Source: Ignelater luminosus (Eukaryota > Arthropoda > Insecta > Coleoptera > Elateridae). From it: a stretch of DNA of 64,000 nucleotides. Below, in pieces: positions 23,301-34,600 of the stretch. The translations under genes were made by a program, and so were the position numbers. Position 1 is the first letter of the stretch. Every line of letters begins with the position of its first letter. Where the stretch lies: positions 16,934-80,933 of the forward strand of contig VTPC01000477.1 in NCBI GenBank assembly GCA_011009095.1. The letters run 5' to 3'. The notes under the pieces were generated by a model. The model made no database searches. It worked only from the letters and a program-made list of their open reading frames with translations, and was not told where the DNA came from.

Positions 23301-25997
23301 CGTTTGTTATTTCAGACTATCTGGTTTTATAACGTCCTGAATTTTTTATTTCCACAAATAAATAAGAAAAAATAAACCGGCATTCTTTGTAAGATTTCTA
23401 AGGAAGGGGAGTCAAGAAGAATTAATAAAGGAATTTCCCAATCTTTTCTTTCTTAATTTCAAGTCCCATATTTCACTTTGCAATTTAATTTTATAATAAA
23501 AGAAGCGTCTAAAGAAATCTAAATATTTTATTAAATAAGACAATGTCATGCTCGATCAAGGTAGGTAAATCTCAAAATAAGATTAATGCGTCGACGTTAT
23601 CTTCGATACGAAATATCCATAAATTTCGCAAATGAATTACGTCGGAAGGAAGAAATATTTTCAGCTTTATTTAGTAGAAAAACTTGTTCTCATCTCTATC
23701 TCTGTTTGTTTCCTTTGAAGTTCATCGGCGAGACGGAAACATGAAAAATGTATAAAAATGCTGATAATGCTCGTAAATACGAAAAATGAAATACTGCTCG
23801 ACAATATGGCATCTTGATCAATTTGTTTCTGATTAAATTAAATTGAGGAATTTGGCCTAATTAATTTTTTATAAGCAAAGTTTTTGTGAGATAATAAGCT
23901 CCATAAGAAATTTTATTTTCTCAAACTTGAATGTACGGGGAGAGGTCAATGTTATTTTATAGTTGTTGACGATCCTTTTATATAAGTACTGCAATGTTCA
24001 TTGGATTTAAATATTAGTATAAGAATCTACATAGTAAAAGGAAAAATAAAATTCTTAACTGTTCTCTTACACAACTTTTTTATTCGACAAGTTTCGCTGT
24101 CTTTTGCATATACAGCATTATTAGTATTCACACCATTTAAAGTAATCTAGTAGTAAGTTAAATATACCTAGCTACTTTGACAATATTGTAAAGAGAGAAA
24201 AAAGAACTAATCTTATCATACTCTTTAGCATAACGAATTAAATCAAAATTCTGGTAGCTTAATTGGATTGACAATTGTTGAATATGTTTAGAAAGTTTAG
24301 AAACGGTGCTTCCTAGCAAAAACTTTACCATATAAAAATTGAAGGTCGTTAAATTCTGCGTAATTTGGTCAAGTGGTATGGTAGTAATCGACGGTCGACA
24401 AACGACGATTTTTAGTAACTTTGTCAAAACTGAGAGATAGTGATTTTCAAACGTCTGCAACTCGGAAACACCTACTTCAAATGAAAAAACGTATAGAATG
24501 AAAGTTGTAGAGCACTAGATTTTGCGTTCAAAAAGTACCTAAGTTTTTACAAACGTCAAAACCAAGTGAAAGCAAAAAAACAAATTGTTGACATTGTTGA
24601 CAGATTTATATAAAATCTTTTGTCGATAATATCAAAATATAAATTATAAATTGTTACGAAAAATGTACAAAACTTACTGGAAACTATTTTTCATACTCAT
24701 GGGACAGTTGACTAATAACTCATGCAGTAACCTTCACCCTTGTATGAAATAGTATGTCACTCTCCGTGCTCGCTTATACAATGATGTCTGTTGAAATTAT
24801 AAAACATGGGTCTGTTTGGACTGATTCAGGTTTTTCATAATCCGTATCTGAAACGTTAATAAACGAACATGATTGTTGATTGCCGCCTTTGCAAATTTCA
24901 ATAGTTTCCTCTGCGTTTCGAGAAAGTTTTTCTTTAGATATCTTCTTTTGATGCTTCAGCATTTTTAATGACTCCAATTTATCAATGGAATAGTTGATCA
25001 ATTTTCTGACAGTTCTTTGGTCAGTTAACAAATCTCTTTCGACGATTTTTTTAATGGCTGCAGTTTTCCCAACTGTTGCATTTACATCATGAAATATCAA
25101 AGAGTTTTTTCGAATCCAACTTAAACTTTTCAATTTTTCAATATCATTTTGATTTCTTTGATGGTTTTAACAGATTTCTATATTTTTCATGATATGAAAT
25201 TAGCATTTGCAAGACCCGCTTATAAATTACTATTGGTAGTGAGGATTTTCTCCAAGTTTCTTCAACTTTTTTTGCAACATGTAGAAGATTTTGCTTATTA
25301 TCTCTACAGAATACAATCTTTTACATCTTTGTGTTAAATTTATAAAAATTATTTTCCCCAAAAGTAAGCCAGATAGGTTGGTAGCACTTGTAAGAAAAGT
25401 TATCACAACTATATTGCAGATTCCAAAAATCAAATAAAAAGTAGGGTATTCCATTTAAAAAAACTAAGTTAGGTAGCGCCACCTGGTGGTGACGCATTTA
25501 ATTTAAAAACTTACATTTATAACAAAGTTTTCAGAATTTTAAAATCTGCATTCGTTCCCGACATATCGCGCTGTTCCATTCCTCGCTGAACACACTGTAT
25601 ATGCAAATTTTGAAATATTCCATAACGATTTTTTGAAATCTGATTTTTCAAAGTTTTCGAGCCCTCAGGGCAACTAAAGATGACTTTTTTGACAGATATT
25701 GTGCACAATTTATCTTGAGCTGTTAATGGAACTTTTGCGCGGTATTCCATTACAATTATTTAAAATTCGATTTTTTACTCCACCCTCCTGAGCATACCCT
25801 TAAGATACATCCTGTATAAATATACCTGAGTACTGTACTATACTGTATTTATTTTCAAGAAAAAGTACATGTAAACAAGCAGCTACTGCATTGGTCAACG
25901 AAAGGCTAATTACAGCAGGAGCACTTTTTAACCCCCTTGAGTATATGCAACCGCATCTACACTTCAGCTTTCTGTCAAGTAAACCTACCATCCCTAC
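20345..25997. other. No host gene established
   Basis: A long AT-rich stretch. Weak open frames occur at 20458-20706 (plus), 22889-23128 (minus) and 24158-24460 (minus) with no motif that can be named. The segment 21620-21900 has a less AT-biased composition. A sequence starting ggtattccatt occurs at about 25444 and again at about 25741, possibly the edges of a small repeat. The ORF at 24774-25133 is listed separately. Confidence 0.4.
24774..25133 (-). pseudogene. Unrecognised ORF fragment, possibly transposon-derived
   Basis: A 119-codon minus-strand frame contains VERDLLTDQRTVRKLINYS and a Lys-rich helix, then an acidic Ser/Asp-rich tail ending in an isoleucine-rich stretch. Composition is more protein-like than most frames nearby. 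Coding-like sequence seems to continue upstream to about 25200 in another frame (YRNLLKPSKKSK). It weakly recalls an uncharacterised repetitive ORF family of invertebrate genomes, but I cannot name the family. No splice signals were convincing. Confidence 0.25.
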
Positions 25998-26095
25998 GGG
26001 ACCATTCAAGTATTACGTAACGCCATTTTTGCACTTTGTAACAATCTCACGACCCCCTCCCCCCTCGCGCCGTTACGTAATACTTGAATGGTCCC
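25998..26095. mobile_element. 98 bp MITE with perfect 25 bp terminal inverted repeats
   Basis: The left end from 25998 begins gggaccattcaagtattacg and the right end at 26071-26095 is its exact reverse complement over 25 bases. The 48 base core is not self-complementary and holds a C-rich tract. A TAC trinucleotide sits on each side (25995-25997 and 26096-26098) and may be a target duplication. No coding capacity. Such short elements are moved by a transposase supplied elsewhere; the superfamily is not determined here. Confidence 0.9.
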
Positions 26096-26099
26096 TACT

Positions 26100-28540
26100 A
26101 CTAACATTGTAGGTATAATGTAATACTATAATGTAGTATACAGTGTGCTGATTAAGTATGGAACAAATTCAATAACTCGAAAAATATTAATATTTGGGAA
26201 AAAAACAAAAAGGGGTGTAACGATTTAAATTGTTGGGCAAATACGAGACATTGCATTTTTAGAATTTAAAATATTTATAAGTAAGCAAACATCCCAGATA
26301 TTGTAGTTCGATATATAAAGAAACGCGATGCATTCTGCAACTACTGCTTGCTAGGTTGCATATATACAAGGGAGCTAAAAGGTGCCCCTGCTGTACACAG
26401 CCGTTCATATTCGTCAGGATTTGACTGTTACAGCATTCTTACGCTCAGGGGCCAATCACAATGCTGATGCAGGACGATCACGCACTGATCATTGTTTACC
26501 TCCGCTATCTCTTGGACCTGAATTTACTTTAATTTAATTGTCCTAAACTAACTTGTTTTTCTCATTTCCCTAACATTGAATAAAATCTTTATCCAATAGC
26601 TATTTTTCTTTATGTGTGTTTGTTTTGATATTACACATGCACGATACACAGATTTCTAGCTACAACTATAAGTAGCCAGTTGCTGAAAGTGAACAAAGTA
26701 TTGATTATGAAATGGTTTCCGAAGTGACTTTGACAAATCCAAACACAAGTTAAATGAAAACAGCAGGTAGATATTGAGGCACACACTTTTCACACCATGA
26801 GTCATAAAGTTTCATCAGGTAAAGCACCTTTTTTTCAGCTGTTTATGCACTAGGATAATACGAATTATTTATAAGCATTAAACAAAACAATATAAAAGAG
26901 CACTTCTTATATGTTATATTTCTTCCCTATAATTGCAGATGGATGAAGGTATTTCAGTCTAGGAACCATTCCTTTAGATCACTGTCGCATCCCAGGTGTC
27001 AATATGAAAAAATTATTTTTCTCTTAAAAGAATATATAAAATCCTAATAGCATCATTACGTAATGCTAATTTCACATATGTAAACAAAAATAATAATAAT
27101 AATAATAAATAAAACAGAATAATCCAAAACTTAAAAAATAATATCAGAAAATACTGGAAGAATCGGGACTACTTATTTCTAATTTCATAACCTATTCTTC
27201 TACACTTATAAATTTCGCCATAATTAGTTGTGTTTGAATTATCTGTTTATTATTTATCACGTAATACTGTCGCTTTATTATAAAATTCCTCATTGAATTA
27301 AAAAAAATACCAAATTAAAAGTACAACTTATTTCGGCCCTGATAAATCTAGGCAACCCGACAAACACATCAAATACGACCGGTTACCTACCTAACAGGCG
27401 CTGTTCAATTCATGCCCGGTTTCTGAAAGCAATTTATCTAACCGATAAAGTTATGCATTCCATAAATCGCCAAAAGGTGTTTCTCAAACGCTATGTTGTA
27501 TTTATGAGACCGATATCGGCTTCATAAGTTATCGGAGCAAGTCGGTGCGATAAGTTATGTAGCGCCGGCGCATTCTACATCGGTTGAGGTTTCGCGCAGC
27601 TTTTTTTCAATTACCTGTCGCTAACAGCAGGTTATGTTTAAGATGAAAGTGCCGGTATAGAACGACAGTATTGTTGAAAAATGTGTAACAGTTTCAAATT
27701 ATTTCAGTTTTTTAAAGTATTTTTTGTTTTTCTAGTGTTGCAAGTGCAGTAGCCACCTATCGGTTTCTCTCGTAACTACTTAAGAAACCGATAGTTATAA
27801 AGTAGAGTACAATATCTTGAGCAACACTTTAGTCTGTCCAATGCCGTACATGGATGAAAATCTTTTTTTTTTACAAGCTAAAGTTTTATACTCATTTGCT
27901 TGACAGCGTTGCCAGCCTTTACTTGTTGGGATAATAAAAATAGTTACAAATGGCTTGGATCTCGAGAGGGTTATCATCAGAAAATATAACAACATAGTCA
28001 ACATATTGGCATCATTGGAAAGATTCTAGAGGTTTTTGACAATATAGCTATAATTTGATATTACTTTCCAATATGCCAGATATTTCCAAAAATATGTAAT
28101 GAACGAAGAAATCTCAAAAACCAAATTTTAAAACATGGTAACCTGTCCATTTGTCTATTCTACCAATAAACAACGCATAATCTTTTCACATAAATTTCAT
28201 CAGATACTAATTTATGGTAAATAACATAAAAATTACATTCAAATATCTGAAAATTTTAAGTACTTTTATTTCTGTTTTAAGTTTTAATATTTCAATAAAA
28301 GAATTCTGCTTAAAAAGAAAAGATGGTAATTACAATTCTTTTTATTACAACACGATATATTATGTACTAATAATAAATGAATTCAAAATAAATTGCAATG
28401 ACAAAAATTCTACAATAAAAAGGAGACGAAAAACAACAGAATAATATATAAATAAATAGGTAAAATAACTGTTCTATTTTTTTCTGTTTTTATTAATATA
28501 ATAACAATCTCTTTTTTTCCAGTTGACATATTCTAATTCA
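26100..28540. other. No gene identified
   Basis: AT-rich sequence with an (AAT)n tract near 27090-27110 and a distinctly less AT-rich island at about 27340-27660. The island contains repeated words such as ataagttat and atcgg and has no open frame of note. A short hairpin with 11 bp arms, tatcggtttct and its complement, lies at about 27758-27795. Confidence 0.45.
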
Positions 28541-28541
28541 G

Positions 28542-28547
28542 TTTATT
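28542..28547 (-). terminator. Polyadenylation signal of MIC60 (AATAAA)
   Basis: TTTATT on the plus strand gives AATAAA on the minus strand 106 bases beyond the MIC60 stop codon. Confidence 0.55.
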
Positions 28548-28653
28548 TTACTAGTGTTGTCAATCGCACCGTTCAAAAGGATTCTTATCTGAGAGATGCA
28601 GACGATACAAATACACTAAAAATAAAAAACTCCATTAAGAATATGTTATTATT

Positions 28654-31600
28654 TTATAAATACATAAGTCCATTGGCAGCTGCATGTGCCATTAGAGTGT
28701 TTGCAGCTTGTTGTGTCTCTAGGAGAATACGCGTTTCATGCATCCATTGACGTGCAGCACAACGAGGAGCACCTTCTAATAAATTCATGTATCGTAATGT
28801 TTGCGCAAAATCACCTCTATCCAGCCAGTATCTAAAACAAAACAGTTTGTTAAATGTTTAAAAGAACATATCAATTAGCTCACCTGGCTCGTTGCAAAAT
28901 ATCATTTGTAGTAAGCTGACTAAAATCAGTAGTTTCATCATCCAATTCAGCTTGAGGAATAGGACTGGCAGCATTTAACAACAACATAGACTGAATATAA
29001 GATAAAAAGTGTAATGGAAGCCGTGCGCCTCCTTCCGGTACTAATGCCAAATGGCGACAAACTCGTTCAACTTTCAAGAACCTTTCTCTAAGAGCATCTT
29101 CAGGGAAGACACCTCTTTCTTTTGCCATGGTGGGTATGCCATTTATCACAACTTTGACTAACTCATCATTTGGAGCTGTAAATAACCAATCATCAGAATA
29201 TAATTCATTCTGGAATCCAAATAAACATTACCCGAAGCTTCTTTAACTGCTGTTATTTCTGGTTCTAAAGGTCTAAGTTGTTCTGCCCATGGTAGACCTG
29301 GACATCCTGCCCTTAGTGCTCTATAAAGAGCTTGACAAGCACTCCACAACACTTGTGCTTGCCTGGCAGTTTTATCAGCATCGGCTCGTGCTGAAATTAT
29401 AATTAGAAATGTTTACAAATAAAAACGATCTAGCTTTAGAGCAATTTTGAAGATAATGAAACTAGATGAATACATTGCGAATTCTAAAAAAAGCAATTTC
29501 GAAGCTCTGCTGTTGTGAGAATTAATTTAACAAAATTAAACATCTAAAGTTCAAAATCATTCCTAGGAATAGCTTTTAGGATAAGCTTTCAAATTCATGG
29601 CTCACCATTGAGATTTCAGAAACTATTAAGAGATATAAAGTTGATTAAATTGGGGCAAAGTTGTGTACTCCCAAAACGCAGGATCTTTTGTTTTTTGGCC
29701 ACAACTTTCTTAATTTCTAAAATTGACAAAGACTTTCTACTGGTACTTTCTTGTCCCTAATATTCCCGGCTTATCCAGATCTTCGTACGATGTTTCAGTT
29801 CTCCCGAACCACCATCAGGTACATTTTCTCTTATGGACATTAAATTGTATTTTGCCATCATTCAAGAGAGAATTTTATGTAGATCACATCAGGTATCCTA
29901 AATCATTCAAACTCGATCTGTTTAAATGAAAATACTAACAAATGAACTTTTGAATAGTTTGCCATGCATAAATTATATTGTACACTGCTTTACTAATTCA
30001 AAATGCTAAAATTAGCACTGCAACTATGTATACATCTTTGCTTTGAGTATATGATACATCAATTTTCATAAAAACAAGTCTTTTTGTATCTAGTATATTT
30101 GACAGTGAAGTAGATGTACAAAATATTTTTGGTTAACATGATAACTGCGAAGCCTGTTTCTGTCAGGGTAAGAAGGAAAATGAAAATAATTATATATTCA
30201 ATATGAAGACTTGTGGTCTGTTTAATGATGTAATGGTGATTGTTGATCACATTGCTAGAAATGCAGAAAGCTTAGTTCTAAACCTGGATAATAATGCTGC
30301 AGAACACTACAATTCTATTCTTGTGAAATTTACTGGAGGAAAAAGAGTTTATTTATCATCAAGACACTCTTTTAATACAAGAAGTGAAGCTGCTGTAATA
30401 AAGTACAATGCACCCCCAGGAGAACTACCTAGACTTGTACATAAGAAAGCAGTAGAAACTAGCCCTGGCCAACATACAAAAAAATTTATCCATCAAAAAA
30501 GAAAGGAAAAGGAATGGTTTCGGTGTCAGAAACAACTGCTTCCGCAAACCAAGAAAAGGAAAGTTGAATCTGCCCCTGCCGATCGTGAATATAGTCCTGA
30601 AGCAAATGAATCTCTAAATGAAGAAGATTTTGCAGAAAAACATGAAGAATTTTTACAAAGCTTAGTTTTAAGTGAATATGATATTCTTCAACTAGAGAGC
30701 TACTATAGGGCAAAATAGTTGCTTGTTGTGGAAAGAAGAACGTGCAAAAGACTAACTGTCTCATTATTTGAAAAAGCAGCAACACATTGTTCTTCTCTGG
30801 TGTATAACATGCTATATTCTACATTTACTGGAAATAAATCAACAAAATGGGGTACTGATCATGAAGCTGTTGCAATTCGTACATTTTCAGATATCACGAA
30901 AAAAACTGGACAACCCTGTGGGCTTTTTGTAGACAGTGAAAGATCATATTTGGCAGCTTCTCTGGGCGAGCTTGTTGACAATGATGGTGTAATAGAGGTA
31001 AAATGTCCTGCTGCTGCTGCTGCTGCTTCCTGTACAATTAAAGAAGCTATTGAGTTAAAGAAAATTTCTTTTTTTGCTACTTGAAGGAGACCAAATTAAG
31101 CTGAAAAGAAATCATTCATACTTTTATCAAGTACAAGGTCAACTTTCTATAACTCGAAGAAGGTATTGCTATTTCGTTGTTTGGTCACCTTTCAGCATGG
31201 AAGTTGGTATAATTACAAGGGATGACAATTTCTGGGAAGATAATATGGCTGAAAAACTTAGAAACTTTTATATGAAATGATAAATCCTCAATACAACAAA
31301 AAGTTTATAAAAGACTTGCGCAAACAAAACTAACTAAAACTGCTGTTTTGAAAAAACAACTCAAGCAAGCTTTGGAATTCATTTTTGGGATACAAATACA
31401 CAAATTCGTACATTTCAAAGCCTACTTGATTTTCTTTTCAATTGATCACTCATTATAATAGTATCATTGTTAAAGTGTATGCAGTGTAAGTGTCCTGAAA
31501 ATATTATGTCAGAGTTAGCTTTGGAACTGAAAACAATGTCGTTTTGATAGTTTTGATTGTCAATTTTTTCATAAATCAAAATGTTCACTCACGAACAGAC

Positions 31601-34600
31601 AGTTTTCTCGATTGTATCTTACTTTTGTAATTTCCAACGTTAATTAATTACTTTAGGCTTAGCTTGTAACGAAAAACTTTTTCAACATCTTTTATAATGG
31701 TGACAGTTTCTAAATAAAATCTTCACGTTCATTAGTTGGGATTTTAGAACTCTTCACCTACAAAAACAATTATCACATGTAAACGTCAAACTTTATCACT
31801 TACGAAAAGGTTTCACAAATCTCAAACTTGGCCGTTAGAAAATCGCATTTTTTGAATGTGAAAATGTTTTCATTTCAACTGTCACTTTTCATTAGGTGAA
31901 AAGTTATAAAATCGCACCTTGTCAATGTTATTATTTATACTATGTATCATATGTATCAAAATAATCAGGACCCCACCCAAACAAAATCTGTAAATATAAT
32001 AATTAATTAACAACACTAAAAATGTCATTGTGACATACAGTAACCAACCTTACACTTTACACCTTACAAACCTTTGGTATTTAACAATAAATTAAAAAAA
32101 TAAAACAAAAAAAAAATTTTTAATAGAAAACTGCTTTTTCCATTTTTCTTTATTCAATTCTAATATAATAATAGTATAGTAGTAAGTTGATGATCTAGTG
32201 CTAGTCTATTGGTTCAGCATGTGGCATTTACGAAACTGAGTGTACCTCACTTCGAACGCTATTCCGATAGCGACAATAAGTACCTAAATGTAGGCAATTT
32301 TTCCAATTTTTTTGAAAATTACCATTACTTATGGTGATATTTTTATTTTTCAAAAAGCTTTATATTCAAGAATAAATTATCTGTGTGATAGCAAGCTCCA
32401 AATTTAAAGATAATTTTTCATTAAAAAAAAATTTGTTTTTCCAAAAAGAAAACCATTTTTGAAAAAACTTCAATGCTATCGTCTAGATCAAACTTTTTTA
32501 TGTCCAAAACATCTTACAAGTGGTTAAAGTTATCAAATAAAGTCAATACGATTTTTCAAAAAATGTATGCCTGTGCATTACTTTCTTAACTAATTTTGAA
32601 GCCTCAACTCGACCGTCTGAATGTAAGCTCATCTGCGCTGCGTAGGAAAGCTCGTCAGTTTTGTTGTAGTTGTAGGGTTCATCAAATAATAATCTTTCAC
32701 GATCTCTTTTCTTTTCCAACAGTTCATTGTATAATGGGAACTTTATTGTTGCTTTAGGCCAGCTTTCATTCCTATTAACAAATTTCTGGTGTGTTCTGTT
32801 TGATTCGTTCCATTTTTGTTTGAATTGCGCTGTAAAATTGCTAATAATTTGATTAACGACTCTTTTTTCAGATTCGAGACATTTACACAAATTCTGAAAG
32901 TGTTCCTTATGAAACCTCAACTGTTTTTCAATATTCTTTAGACCTGTTTGCCTCTTCAGCTTAACTAAGTCATTTCTAGATAGATACAAACAATTTTTTC
33001 AGTATCTAAGGTATTTTCTGCAACCATAAAAAAAAAACTGAAATTATTTCATTGAATTTAATGTCTTAATCCAAAGTCTATAACTTCAAGGGTGGCAAAC
33101 GGTGGCAGAAGTGAAGATGTTTTTTTTAATAATGGACACACTAAATAATCCTTATTTAAAAAAGGAGCGCTTCAGCTCGCTTATAAGTTAACTTCCTACA
33201 TTCATTTATGTTTAAATCATGGAAACATAAAACAGCTAAATTATGTTTCTTGTCAAGCTAAATATAAACACTAAACAAAACAATACAAGTAAAAATACAT
33301 ACACAATGTTAAAATACCTACCTGTAAATATATCTTCCATATTCAGTTTGTTATTTCAAAGCACAACAAAAAATATAAACGATTCCAATTGTTGTAATTT
33401 TCCAGTAAAAGTGAAACTCAAATGATATGTAAATTAAGTGCTAACTTTAACACTGCTGTAGTAAGAAAACAAAGACATTACAATCTGATTAGTGCGTGAT
33501 TGTGTTAGCTTATCTCTTTAAGGTTATAAAAATGTATAAATTGTCAGTTTTGTTTTTTCAATTGTTATCATGTTTAGAGCGCTCTTGCCCCAGTGTGCAT
33601 CGTAAAGAGAAGGTGTAAAAATACGTAAAAAAGTAATACGCCCTTTTTTTTGAAAAAGTACTCCTTGTACCTGAAAACCAGATTTGATGGTATAACATAG
33701 AAAGTTGGTGCCCATAAGTGTGTGGTCGGGTAATCAATAGAAGCGTTGCGTTCTCGAATATTTTATTCTTATAGTGAGGGTTATGCAAAGAGTTATCGCA
33801 GGCATAGCAAGTGTGTAAGGATGCGATATGGGCGAACTGGTGATTTTTACCAAAACAAATGATTTACCATTACTTTAATCATTTCCTAGGTTTTAAAATG
33901 TGAAAGTTTTTTTGTACTATTATTATTAATGGAGTTTAATAAATATTAGTTCTTTTTGTTTATAATTATAATCGTTGTCTTCTAGATCAAAAACGAAAAA
34001 AATAGAAAATGGGAAAGTTTCACCGACAATTGAATAGAAGTGGAATAGGGATTGTGTAGCAAGCTCTTGCAGACTGTTGCCGCAAGCCTTAGAAAAGGAG
34101 AATGCATGTTTTAAACTTCCCCCCTCACCTCAACTAAAGTGTGTAAACCTTGGCTGCCCTGGACAGAAAGTACTTAAATTACAAATTAAATTATTTTAGA
34201 TGTCAGTTGACTACAATTCTTTTTTTCATTAACATGACATCACTGTTTAACTAAAAGAGCATTTTTACCATTTTATGGCTAGCAATTTGTAAAATTGTTT
34301 TTTACATAGCAATACTCCTTTTGGATTTTGTGCTTTTCACACTTTGTCTTCAAAAGGAATAATGAAGCAACTAAGACACGTTTCATAGATACCTAAGGTG
34401 ACCTGATGAATTTCATATAAATTTATAAAACTTACGTGCAAAATCTAGAAGCATGACTGACAGTCACAATGGTGAACATTATGAGAACTAATTTTGAACA
34501 ATCTCTAAAAGCCTTTCCTATTTGTTTTATGCTTCGAAATTCCTTTTGTGCAAATAATAAAAGACGATTCAAATGATCTAAGGTTAAATTAAAAATCAAT

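Noticed and set aside
26797-26950. Mini-gene with ATG at about 26797, a gtaaag donor and a downstream ttgcag acceptor
   Set aside because: The spliced reading terminates after nine codons and no further exon follows.
27758-27795. 11 bp hairpin with tatcggtttct arms as a terminator or microRNA precursor
   Set aside because: The stem is too short for a microRNA precursor and no gene ends there.
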